Shown here in pieces: positions 7,327 to 14,981 of a stretch of 64,000 nt of DNA. Position 1 is the stretch's first letter. Each line of letters begins with the position of its first letter. This DNA comes from Winogradskyella psychrotolerans (GTDB lineage: Bacteria; Bacteroidota; Bacteroidia; Flavobacteriales; Flavobacteriaceae), in NCBI RefSeq assembly GCF_018860545.1, contig NZ_JAHKPN010000039.1, positions 186,001 to 250,000 on the forward strand, read 5' to 3'. A program made the translations under genes and the position numbers. The notes below the pieces were generated by a model. It did no database searches, was not told where the DNA came from, and saw only the letters and a list, made by a program, of their open reading frames with translations.

Positions 7327-7353
7327 GTTATTCCTGCGTAGGCAGGAATCCAC
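7327..7353. repeat. ATTCCTGCG/GCAGGAAT repeat, single-hairpin form
   Basis: ATTCCTGC, loop GTAG, then GCAGGAAT (7330-7349), followed by CCAC. This is the half form of the double-hairpin elements at 11331-11404, 14902-14973 and 16186-16259. It fills the ypfJ-paaJ gap. Confidence 0.8.
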
Positions 7354-7411
7354 AATAAGAGTAAAATATTAATTTGAAGTAGAAAATTCAATTTCAATAT
7401 CAATTTCAAAA

Positions 7412-8626
7412 ATGAAACAAGCATACATAATAGACGGCATTAGAACACCAATAGGAAACTACAAAGGCACATTATCTGCAGTGAGAACAGATGATTTAGG
7501 AGCATTAGTGATTCAAGAAATTGTAAAACGAAACCCAAACATCCCAAAGGAAGCTTACGACGATGTTATTATGGGCTGTGCCAACCAAGCAGGCGAAGAC
7601 AATCGTAATGTTGCACGAATGGCAGCATTACTAGCAGGATTACCATTTACAGTTCCTGGTGAAACCGTTAACCGACTTTGTAGTTCAGGTTTGTCTGCAA
7701 TTATCCACGCAAATCGTGCCATAAAAACAGGCGATGGAGACGTCTTTATTTCTGGAGGCGTAGAAAACATGACACGAGGACCATACGTCATGGCAAAACC
7801 ATCAACCGCTTTTGGAGGCGATTCAAAAATGTATGATTCTACTTTCGGATGGCGATTTGTAAACCCGAAAATGCACGAAATGTATGGAACAGACGGCATG
7901 GGAATGACCGCCGAAAACCTAGTAGAAAAGTATAATATCTCTCGCGAAGACCAAGATAAATTCGCGCTTTGGAGTCAGGAAAAGGCAACAAAAGCACAAG
8001 AGAACGGACGCTTAGCAAAAGAAATTGTAACAGTCGAAATTCCACAACGTAAAAAAGACCCAATTCAATTTTCAAAAGATGAGTTTATAAAACCAAGCTC
8101 ATCCTTAGAAGTTTTAGGAAAACTAAGAGCAGCCTTTAAAAAAGAAGGTGGAAGCGTAACTGCAGGAAACTCTTCAGGATTAAACGATGGTGCAGCGGCA
8201 ACTATCATAGCAAGTGAAGATGCAGTAAAAAAATACAATCTTAAACCATTAGCAAGAATCGTGAGTTCTGCAGTGGTAGGCGTAGAACCACGAATTATGG
8301 GCATTGGTCCTGTGCAAGCGTCTAATAAAGCATTAGCAAAAGCAGGATTAACTATGGATGATATCGATATCATTGAGCTTAACGAAGCCTTTGCCGCACA
8401 AGCCTTGGCATGCATTCGCGCTTGGGGACTTGCAGATAACGACCCAAGAATCAATCCAAATGGAGGCGCCATTGCTATTGGTCATCCACTTGGCGTTACA
8501 GGAGCAAGAGTAGCGTATTCTGCTGCTTTAGAATTGCAGGAACAGAATAAGAAATATGCGTTGATTACTATGTGTATAGGAGTTGGTCAAGGTTACGCAG
8601 CAATAATTGAAAATGTGAATGTGTAA
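7412..8626 (+). CDS. paaJ: 3-oxoadipyl-CoA thiolase
   Basis: The 404-residue product is a degradative thiolase. The nucleophilic Cys is C90 in NRLCSSG, the His is H358 in GHPLG, and the second Cys is C388 in CIGVGQG. It cleaves 3-oxoadipyl-CoA to succinyl-CoA and acetyl-CoA, the last step of the phenylacetate route, and PcaF does the same in the beta-ketoadipate route. NxNEAFAAQ-type and NPNGGAIAIGHP signatures are present. The paa context supports PaaJ. Repeats lie on both sides. Confidence 0.93.
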   Translation: MKQAYIIDGIRTPIGNYKGTLSAVRTDDLGALVIQEIVKRNPNIPKEAYDDVIMGCANQAGEDNRNVARMAALLAGLPFTVPGETVNRLCSSGLSAIIHANRAIKTGDGDVFISGGVENMTRGPYVMAKPSTAFGGDSKMYDSTFGWRFVNPKMHEMYGTDGMGMTAENLVEKYNISREDQDKFALWSQEKATKAQENGRLAKEIVTVEIPQRKKDPIQFSKDEFIKPSSSLEVLGKLRAAFKKEGGSVTAGNSSGLNDGAAATIIASEDAVKKYNLKPLARIVSSAVVGVEPRIMGIGPVQASNKALAKAGLTMDDIDIIELNEAFAAQALACIRAWGLADNDPRINPNGGAIAIGHPLGVTGARVAYSAALELQEQNKKYALITMCIGVGQGYAAIIENVNV

Positions 8627-8632
8627 TATAGT

Positions 8633-8715
8633 TTGGGCGTTACCACAAGGGTCGCGCTTTCGGCAGTCGCTCTCTGCGAGGAGCTTCAACAAAGCCTCAA
8701 TCGCTAACGCATCTG
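8633..8715. repeat. GC-richer interspersed element after paaJ
   Basis: This untranslated stretch, which begins TTGGGCGTTACCACAAGGG, is visibly richer in G+C than its surroundings. It shares GAGCTTCAACAAAGC and CAATCGC/CAATTGC with the element at 16091-16180. There is no plausible reading frame, and it looks like a decayed interspersed element. Confidence 0.55.
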
Positions 8716-8746
8716 TCAGCAAAGATTAGTGATTAATTAAAGTTTT

Positions 8747-8773
8747 GTCATTCCTGCGAAGGCAGGAATCCAC
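8747..8773. repeat. ATTCCTGCG/GCAGGAAT repeat, single-hairpin form
   Basis: GTCATTCCTGCGAAGGCAGG followed by AATCCAC is a single hairpin with loop GAAG. It lies directly upstream of paaZ and downstream of the GC-rich element. Confidence 0.8.
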
Positions 8774-8785
8774 TATAAAGTAAAA

Positions 8786-11326
8786 ATGATGAAAAAAATA
8801 GAACACTACGTTCAAGGAAATTGGACAGCAGGAAAAGAAGAAGGAACACCAATTCTAGATGCGGTAACAGGCGAAGTATTTACGAGCATCGCAACTGAAG
8901 GTTTAGATATTCCTGAAATATTAAATTATGGAAGAATAAAAGGAGGCGAAGTGCTTCGTAAAATGACCTTTCAAGAGCGTGGAAACATGCTTAAAAAATT
9001 AGCATTATACCTTACCAAAAGAAAAGATGCTTTTTACGATTTAAGTTACAGAACAGGAGCAACTAAAGTAGATAGTTGGATAGATATCGAAGGTGGTTTT
9101 GGTAACCTGTTTGCAAACGCGTCGTTACGAAAATTGTTTCCTAATCAACCCTATCATGTAGAAGGTGATGCTATCGATTTATCTCGTGGTGGACGCTTTA
9201 TGGCACATCATATTATGGTGCCAAAAAAAGGAGTTGCTGTGCATATTAATGCTTTTAATTTCCCGGTTTGGGGAATGTTAGAAAAATGTGCGGTAAACTG
9301 GATGGCAGGAGTTCCTGCTGTGGTGTTACCAGCACCTTCATCATCCTATTTAGCAGAAGCAGTTGCAAGAACCATTATCGATTCTGGAATATTACCAGAA
9401 GGCGCTTTACAAATCATTAACGGTACGGTTAAAAACATTTTAGATACTGTAGAATCTCAAGATGTAGTAACCTTTACAGGTTCTGCACAAACAGGAAGGC
9501 TGTTAAAAGCGCATCCAAGATTGATTCAAGAATCTGTACCATTTACCATGGAGGCTGATTCTTTAAATGCATCTATTTTAGGAGAAGATGCGGTTCCTGG
9601 AACACCAGAATTCGACTTGTTTATTAAAGAAATTAGAAAAGAAATGACCGTTAAAGCAGGTCAAAAATGTACTGCGATTAGACGCATCATCGTTCCGGAA
9701 AAATTAGTTGATGATGTACAAACAGCATTAGCAAAACAACTTGATAAAGTAACTATTGGTGATCCAAGATTAAAAGAGGTGAGAATGGGGTCTTTAGTCA
9801 GTCATCAACAAGTACAAGCAGTTAGAGATTCGGTAAACGATTTGTCAAAAGAAGCGCAAATTGTTTATGGTAATTTAGATGCAATTAATACCATTGGAGC
9901 AGATGCTAAAAAAGGCGCTTTTATTAGTCCGATTTTATTACGAGCTGATAACCCTTTTCAAAATACAGTCATTCACGAGCGTGAAGCCTTTGGGCCAGTA
10001 AGTACCATTATGCCTTATAAAAACTTAGATGAAGCCATTACTTTGGCGCAAATGGGTAAAGGTTCTCTAGTGTCTTCTATTGCAACTAACAACGATAAAA
10101 TTGCCAAAGACTATGTTATCAATGCAGCGAGTCATCATGGTAGAATTTTAGTTTTAAATAGAGAAAGTGCTAAGCAAAGTACAGGACATGGTTCGCCATT
10201 ACCATATTTGGTTCATGGTGGTCCAGGACGTGCTGGTGGAGGTGAAGAAATGGGTGGCATGCGTGGTATTAAACATTATTTACAACGTACAGCCATTCAA
10301 GGTTCGCCAACAACCATTACCGAAATTACAGGAATATATCAGCAAAATGCAAAATACAAGGAGGCAGAACAGCATCCGTTTCAATACCATTGGGAAGATA
10401 TTCAACCAGGAATGTCGTTAAAAACACATAGGCGTACATTAACAGATAATGATATTCAGAATTTTGCCAATTTAACTTGGGATCATTTCTATGCACATAC
10501 CGATATTACGTCTTTAGATGGAAGTATTTTCGAAAAGAGAACAGCGCATGGTTATTTTATAATTTCAGCAGCAGCAGGATTGTTTGTATATCCAAATAAA
10601 GGTCCTGTAGCAGCAAATTATGGTTTAGATAGTATTCGCTTTTTAAGACCTTTATATCATAACGATACTATTTATGTACGTTTAACTTGTAAAGAAAAAG
10701 TAGATAGAGATGTCGCTTCTGCAGAACACCCAAGCGGAATTGTAAAGTGGCATGTTGAGGTGTTTGATGCTAATTTTGAAAACCGTCCCGAAAGTCAGAA
10801 AACAGAAAAATATAGTCCGTTAGTCGCTGTAGCAACCATTTTAACGATGGTGCAGAAAAAGCAAGAAACTTTTGTGGAAATGACTGAAGAAAAAATTGAA
10901 GAATGTCTTTCAAATTTAAAAGCAGAGGCTCAACCAAAATGGGGAATTATGACGCCACAACACATGATTGAGCATTTAGAATATACCTATAAAATTGCTT
11001 CAGGCGACATTCAAGATTTTGAAATTGCCACACCAGATAAGATTTTAGAGAAGGTACATCATAGTTTGTATAATTATAGAAAGTTTCCAAGAAACTCACA
11101 ATTCCCACAGTTAGAAAAAGATAAATTAAACGATTTAGTACATTCTGATTTAGAAACAGCAATAGAAAAGTTTAAATTACAACGTGAAAAATATATAGAG
11201 TACTATAAAGAACATCCAGAGGCAAAATTGAAGAATTTGGTTTTCGGTGAATTAAATAAATATGAAGCGTATTTATTAGAAAGAAAACATTTGAATCATC
11301 ACTTTGAGCAGTTCGGATTAATATAG
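8786..11326 (+). CDS. paaZ: Bifunctional ring-opening enzyme PaaZ with extra C-terminal DUF1569/DinB-like domain
   Basis: The 846-residue product is much longer than typical PaaZ (about 680). Residues 1 to about 520 are an aldehyde dehydrogenase with Glu256 (TMEAD) and Cys295 (GQKCTAIRR). Residues about 535-690 are a MaoC-type (R)-hydratase domain with Asp566 and His571 in WDHFYAHTD. PaaZ hydrolyses oxepin-CoA and oxidises the resulting semialdehyde to 3-oxo-5,6-dehydrosuberyl-CoA. Residues about 691-846 form an added helical domain with H726 and H730 (TPQHMIEHL) and HLNHHFEQFGL at the end. This resembles DUF1569, a DinB-superfamily family with histidine metal ligands. The ATG at 8789 is an equivalent start. 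Confidence 0.93.
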   Translation: MMKKIEHYVQGNWTAGKEEGTPILDAVTGEVFTSIATEGLDIPEILNYGRIKGGEVLRKMTFQERGNMLKKLALYLTKRKDAFYDLSYRTGATKVDSWIDIEGGFGNLFANASLRKLFPNQPYHVEGDAIDLSRGGRFMAHHIMVPKKGVAVHINAFNFPVWGMLEKCAVNWMAGVPAVVLPAPSSSYLAEAVARTIIDSGILPEGALQIINGTVKNILDTVESQDVVTFTGSAQTGRLLKAHPRLIQESVPFTMEADSLNASILGEDAVPGTPEFDLFIKEIRKEMTVKAGQKCTAIRRIIVPEKLVDDVQTALAKQLDKVTIGDPRLKEVRMGSLVSHQQVQAVRDSVNDLSKEAQIVYGNLDAINTIGADAKKGAFISPILLRADNPFQNTVIHEREAFGPVSTIMPYKNLDEAITLAQMGKGSLVSSIATNNDKIAKDYVINAASHHGRILVLNRESAKQSTGHGSPLPYLVHGGPGRAGGGEEMGGMRGIKHYLQRTAIQGSPTTITEITGIYQQNAKYKEAEQHPFQYHWEDIQPGMSLKTHRRTLTDNDIQNFANLTWDHFYAHTDITSLDGSIFEKRTAHGYFIISAAAGLFVYPNKGPVAANYGLDSIRFLRPLYHNDTIYVRLTCKEKVDRDVASAEHPSGIVKWHVEVFDANFENRPESQKTEKYSPLVAVATILTMVQKKQETFVEMTEEKIEECLSNLKAEAQPKWGIMTPQHMIEHLEYTYKIASGDIQDFEIATPDKILEKVHHSLYNYRKFPRNSQFPQLEKDKLNDLVHSDLETAIEKFKLQREKYIEYYKEHPEAKLKNLVFGELNKYEAYLLERKHLNHHFEQFGLI

Positions 11327-11330
11327 TTTT

Positions 11331-11404
11331 GTCATTCCTGCGAAAGCAGGAATCCACAATAATAGAATAATTTAAAAATAGATTCCTGCTTTCGCAGGAA
11401 TGAC
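11331..11404. repeat. Double-hairpin inverted element (GTCATTCCTGCG family)
   Basis: Perfect 24-base arms at 11331-11354 and 11381-11404 are separated by 26 A/T-rich bases. Each arm is itself a hairpin (ATTCCTGC, loop GAAA, GCAGGAAT). It fills the paaZ-paaF gap. Confidence 0.9.
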
Positions 11405-11421
11405 ATTAAAATACAAACAAT

Positions 11422-12174
11422 ATGAGTAACCCTTATGTCAATCTAGAAATAATAAACCAAGTAGGCTACATAGAATTCTTCCATCCTGCACACAACTCAC
11501 TACCAGGAGATATATTAGCAAAATTAGCAAATACAATTACTGAAGCTGGAAAAAATGATGACATAAAAGTCATCGTTCTTAAAAGTGGAGGAGACAGAAC
11601 TTTTTGTGCAGGAGCAAGCTTTAATGAATTAATAAATATTAACGACGAAGCCACTGGGAAAGTATTCTTTTCAGGTTTTGCAAACGTAATCAACGCGATG
11701 CGTAAATGTCCAAAATTTATTATTGGTCGTGTGCAAGGAAAAACCGTTGGTGGTGGTGTCGGATTAGCAGCTTCAACCGATTATTGTATGGCAACAAAAT
11801 TTGCAGCAATCAAGTTGAGCGAGCTTAATATTGGTATTGGTCCATTTGTTGTAGGACCTGCCATTGAGCGTAAAATGGGATTAAGCGCTATGTCGCAAAT
11901 AGCGATTGATGCCAATACGTTTTATGAGCCAGAATGGGCAAAACAAAAAGGTTTATTTACACAGGTTTATGAAACTACTGAGGAATTAGATGCTGCTGTA
12001 AAAACAACAGCAGAACATTTATGTACTTACAATACAGAAGCCATGTTAGAAATGAAAAAAGTATTCTGGCAAGGAACTGATGATTGGGATGTGCTTCTTG
12101 CAGAACGTGCAGCAACAAGTGGAAAACTAGTTTTGAGTGAGTTCACTAAAGAAAAATTAAAAGGATTTAAATAA
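11422..12174 (+). CDS. paaF: Enoyl-CoA hydratase, probable 2,3-dehydroadipyl-CoA hydratase
   Basis: The 250-residue product is a crotonase-fold enzyme: FCAGASFNEL at about 61-70 and GKTVGGGVGLAASTDY at about 105-120 form the oxyanion hole, and LSELNIGI carries the catalytic-type Glu. PaaF hydrates 2,3-dehydroadipyl-CoA before the PaaH step. It is clearly different from the PaaG upstream, which has Asp in the corresponding active-site loop. Its place between paaZ and paaY supports PaaF, but a methylglutaconyl-CoA hydratase-like activity cannot be excluded by sequence. Confidence 0.85.
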   Translation: MSNPYVNLEIINQVGYIEFFHPAHNSLPGDILAKLANTITEAGKNDDIKVIVLKSGGDRTFCAGASFNELININDEATGKVFFSGFANVINAMRKCPKFIIGRVQGKTVGGGVGLAASTDYCMATKFAAIKLSELNIGIGPFVVGPAIERKMGLSAMSQIAIDANTFYEPEWAKQKGLFTQVYETTEELDAAVKTTAEHLCTYNTEAMLEMKKVFWQGTDDWDVLLAERAATSGKLVLSEFTKEKLKGFK

Positions 12175-12178
12175 AAAT

Positions 12179-12240
12179 TTCATTGCGATGACGAAAAACG
12201 TGGTAATCTCTTGATGAGATTCTTCGCTTCGCTCTGAATG
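12179..12240. repeat. Intergenic repeat ending CTTCGCTTCGCTCTGAATG
   Basis: ATTGCGATGACG...GTGGTAATCTC, loop TTGAT, GAGATTCTTCGCTTCGCTC, then TGAATG. An AATCTC/GAGATT stem lies at 12205-12221. The final ATG is in frame with paaY and gives a spurious early start. Confidence 0.6.
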
Positions 12241-12258
12241 ATAAACTCGACAAAAAAG

Positions 12259-12858
12259 ATGGCAATTTATTCATTCAAAAATTACACACCAGTTGTACAC
12301 AAATCCAGTTTCGTTCATCCATTAGCAGCAGTAACTGGAAATGTTATCATTGGAAAAAACTGTTACATTGGTCCAGGAGCAGCCATTCGTGGAGATTGGG
12401 GACAAATTATCTTAGAAGACGGGGTAAACGTTCAAGAAAATTGTACGGTGCACATGTTTCCTGGCAAGTCCATTACACTCAAGGAAAGTGCACATGTTGG
12501 TCATGGTGCTATAATTCACGGTGCTAATTTAGGTCAAAATTGCCTCATTGGAATGAACACTGTTATCATGGATGATGCCGAAATTGGAGACGAATGTATT
12601 ATCGGAGCCATGTCGTTTGTAAAAGCCGAAACCAAAATTCCATACCGAAGTTTAGTAGTTGGCAATCCAGCCAAAATAATCAGAGGAGTTACTGATGAAA
12701 TGATAGCCTGGAAAACCAAAGGCACACAATTATATCAGGAATTACCAGCAGATTGTCATGAGAGTTTAAAAGAAGTTGAACCACTTCGTGAAGTTCCTAA
12801 AAACATGAAAGTTCAAGATGAGGTATATAAAACCCTTCGGGAAACGTTTAAAAAATAA
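12259..12858 (+). CDS. paaY: PaaY, gamma-carbonic anhydrase-like hexapeptide thioesterase
   Basis: The 199-residue left-handed beta-helix protein is made of hexapeptide repeats (VIIGKNCYIGPGAAIRGDWG, then LEDGVNVQENC and VIMDDAEIGDECIIGAMSFV). Metal-binding histidines are in HMFPGK and HVGHGAIIHGA. PaaY hydrolyses dead-end 2-hydroxycyclohepta-1,4,6-triene-1-formyl-CoA-type products of the pathway. I use the ATG at 12259 (MAIYSFKNY), which matches the family N-terminus. The frame open to 12238 begins inside a repeat. It is the last gene of the paa run. Confidence 0.9.
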   Translation: MAIYSFKNYTPVVHKSSFVHPLAAVTGNVIIGKNCYIGPGAAIRGDWGQIILEDGVNVQENCTVHMFPGKSITLKESAHVGHGAIIHGANLGQNCLIGMNTVIMDDAEIGDECIIGAMSFVKAETKIPYRSLVVGNPAKIIRGVTDEMIAWKTKGTQLYQELPADCHESLKEVEPLREVPKNMKVQDEVYKTLRETFKK

Positions 12859-12862
12859 AATG

Positions 12863-12911
12863 ACGTCTCTTCGAGTGATTCCGATTTTTTATCGGAATTG
12901 TATCGAGAAGT
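12863..12911. repeat. TTCGAGTG...TATCGAGAA hairpin repeat, copy 2
   Basis: Outer words CTTCGAGTG and TGTATCGAGAAG enclose the inner stem ATTCCGA/TCGGAAT. It lies between the convergent paaY and Lrp genes. Compare copy 1 at 3189-3235. Confidence 0.75.
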
Positions 12912-12929
12912 TTTTAATCTATTTGTTAC

Positions 12930-13406
12930 TTATGAAACCCGACTCAAATCAATCTCATTGGTTTCTTTACTCGTAGACAAAGCAATCAAACTTTGTACAT
13001 TCCCTAAATATGGAAGAAGCGTTAATTTTGAAATGATAAACGTTTCATAAGCTTCAATATCCTCTACAACTAGTTTTAATAAATAGTCAAAATTTCCGCT
13101 GACACGATGGCATTCTACAACTTCTGGAAAGTTGTTGATTTCCTTTACAAACTTTTCTAAATAACTTCGCGTATGACCTTGCAAAGTGATGCCTATAAAA
13201 ACAGTCAGCTTTAAACCTATTTTCTTATTGTTTAAAATAGCGACATATTTTTCAATATACCCTTCCTTTTCCAATTTTTTTATACGTTCAAATATTGGTG
13301 AAGTGCTCATACCGAGTTCTTCTGCTATGCTTTTTGTTGTTCGATTGCTATTCTTTTGTAGTATCGCTAACAGTTGTGTGTCTATTTTATCTAGTGTATG
13401 TGGCAT
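12930..13406 (-). CDS. Lrp/AsnC family transcriptional regulator
   Basis: The 158-residue product has the standard Lrp layout: an N-terminal winged helix-turn-helix (LDKIDTQLLAILQKNSNRTTKSIAEELGMSTSPIFERIKKLEKEGYI, residues 5-51) and a C-terminal RAM effector domain (residues about 65-145, with VVECHRVSGNFDYLLKLVV). It is transcribed away from the branched-chain acyltransferase gene, 171 bases apart. This suggests that it senses an amino acid and controls the adjacent branched-chain catabolic genes, itself, or the paa cluster. The target is inferred. Confidence 0.92.
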   Translation of the reverse strand: MPHTLDKIDTQLLAILQKNSNRTTKSIAEELGMSTSPIFERIKKLEKEGYIEKYVAILNNKKIGLKLTVFIGITLQGHTRSYLEKFVKEINNFPEVVECHRVSGNFDYLLKLVVEDIEAYETFIISKLTLLPYLGNVQSLIALSTSKETNEIDLSRVS

Positions 13407-13522
13407 GAGAAAATTAGTTGCTTTAAAGCAGTAAATTTAGTGATTAAAAGTCTAATAATCTGTAATAGTATTTAATTTAAGAATAATATCCTTTTTAATA
13501 GTAAATTAAAAGATTTTAACAA

Positions 13523-13550
13523 TTGTATAATTCAATATACATTATCTTTA
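13523..13550 (+). promoter_or_regulatory. Possible Bacteroidota-type promoter for the E2 gene
   Basis: TTG (13523-13525), 17 bases, then TATCTTTA (13543-13550). This resembles the Bacteroidota housekeeping pattern TTG/N17-23/TAnnTTTG with a last-base mismatch. It would give a leader of roughly 20 bases before the start at 13578. Confidence 0.35.
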
Positions 13551-13577
13551 GTTCTTATAATTCTAAACTACGCTAAC

Positions 13578-14894
13578 TTGAAGAATTTCGAATTAAAGAT
13601 GCCTAAAATGGGTGAAAGCATAACTGAAGGTACTATTATCAATTGGTTAATTTCTGAAGGAGACTCTTTCGAAGAAGGAGATATTATACTAGAAGTTGCA
13701 ACTGATAAAGTAGATAATGAAGTGCCAGCACCAGCAGCAGGAACATTAGTAAAAACCATGTTTCAAGCGAAAGATGTAGTTCCCGTTGGAGACGTTATGG
13801 CTATTCTCGAAGTTTCAGAAGAAATTAAGTCTTCTAATAAGAAGCCTGTCATTTTAAAAGAAAAATCAATTCTTGAGAAAAAAGTTCAAAAAACTAATTC
13901 AAGATTAAACCTTTCTAAAAAAGAAGAAGTCAACAGTGTTTCTTCCCCTTTGGGGAAGTCAGAAGGGGCTCTTTTCTTTTCCCCATTAATCATTACAATA
14001 GCAAAAGAACATCACATCAGTTTTGAAGAATTAGCACGAATTCCTGCAACAGGCCACGAAGGTAGATTACGCAAAAGCGATGTATTTCAATATATAGAAG
14101 ACGGTAGACCCTTTAAATTTCCACAACCCACAGCAGAGAAAGATCCAACAGCGTATCGTATACCACAATTACAATTCGATAAAGGCAAAGGAAAAGTCAT
14201 AGAAATGGATCGCATGCGCCAAATGATTGCCGATCATATGGTATATTCTAAACATACATCACCTCACGTCACCGCTTATGTGGAAGCAGATATGACCAAT
14301 ATGGTTAATTGGCGTCATGCAAACAAAGTCGCTTTTCAAGAAAAATATGGAGAACGTTTAACCTTTACACCATTATTTGTAGAAGCCGTAGCAAAAGCTG
14401 TTAAAGATTTTCCGAACATCAATGCCTCGGTAGATGGCACTAACATCATCGTAAAAGAAGATATCAATATTGGTATGGCCACCGCATTACCAAGTGGAAA
14501 CTTAATTGTTCCGGTGGTAAAAAATGCCGATACTAAAAATTTAAAAGAGATTGCTAGTAACGTAAACGAATTAGCAGGAAAAGCTAGAGAAAACAAACTA
14601 GCAGGAGACGATATAAAGGGCAGCACCTTCACAATTTCTAACGTAGGAACTTTTGGAAGTGTCATGGGAACACCAATTATAAATCAACCAGAAGTTGCTA
14701 TTCTTGCTTTAGGAATCATCAAAAAAAGACCAGAAGTTATTACTACCGAAAAAGGTGATGAAATTGCAATTAGAAGCATGATGTATTTATCATTGTCCTT
14801 CGACCACAGAGTCGTTGATGGCTTTCTTGGCGGAAGTTTTGTAAGAAGAGTAGCAGATTATTTCGAACAATTTGATACTAATAGAGAAGTATAA
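13578..14894 (+). CDS. Dihydrolipoamide acyltransferase (E2) of branched-chain 2-oxoacid dehydrogenase
   Basis: The 438-residue product has a lipoyl domain at about 1-78 with the lipoylated Lys44 in ATDKVDNEV, a linker, a peripheral-subunit-binding domain near 137-172 (PLIITIAKEHHISFEELARIPATG), and a catalytic domain from about 205 ending in the SFDHRVVDG active-site motif. The start appears to be TTG at 13578, because the family begins MKxFELKMPKMGESI and the first ATG (13599) would remove conserved residues. The linker includes a segment (about 122-133) encoded by a palindromic repeat. It forms a module with the aminotransferase and fused E1 downstream. The E3 gene is not in the window. 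Confidence 0.88.
   Translation: MKNFELKMPKMGESITEGTIINWLISEGDSFEEGDIILEVATDKVDNEVPAPAAGTLVKTMFQAKDVVPVGDVMAILEVSEEIKSSNKKPVILKEKSILEKKVQKTNSRLNLSKKEEVNSVSSPLGKSEGALFFSPLIITIAKEHHISFEELARIPATGHEGRLRKSDVFQYIEDGRPFKFPQPTAEKDPTAYRIPQLQFDKGKGKVIEMDRMRQMIADHMVYSKHTSPHVTAYVEADMTNMVNWRHANKVAFQEKYGERLTFTPLFVEAVAKAVKDFPNINASVDGTNIIVKEDINIGMATALPSGNLIVPVVKNADTKNLKEIASNVNELAGKARENKLAGDDIKGSTFTISNVGTFGSVMGTPIINQPEVAILALGIIKKRPEVITTEKGDEIAIRSMMYLSLSFDHRVVDGFLGGSFVRRVADYFEQFDTNREV
13942..13970. repeat. Palindromic repeat inserted in frame within the E2 linker
   Basis: CTTCCCC (13942-13948), loop TTT, GGGGAAG (13952-13958), then TCAGAAGGGGCT. It encodes Ser-Pro-Leu-Gly-Lys-Ser-Glu-Gly-Ala. It is G+C-rich against a Lys/Asn-rich linker and resembles the GTCCC/GGGAC intergenic family in this region. 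Confidence 0.6.
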
Positions 14895-14901
14895 ATCATT
14901 T

Positions 14902-14973
14902 GTCATTCCTGCGTAGGCAGGAATCCACTATGAAATAATAAATTAAATAGATTCCTGCCTACGCAGGAATGAC
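14902..14973. repeat. Double-hairpin inverted element (GTCATTCCTGCG family)
   Basis: Perfect 24-base arms at 14902-14925 and 14950-14973, with spacer 14926-14949. The inner loops are GTAG and CTAC, so the two arms of this copy share a variant that differs from the other copies. Confidence 0.9.
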
Positions 14974-14981
14974 AGCAAATT

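Noticed and set aside
10167..10421. 84-residue frame inside paaZ on the same strand
   Set aside because: It is in another frame of a well-supported gene with intact catalytic residues.
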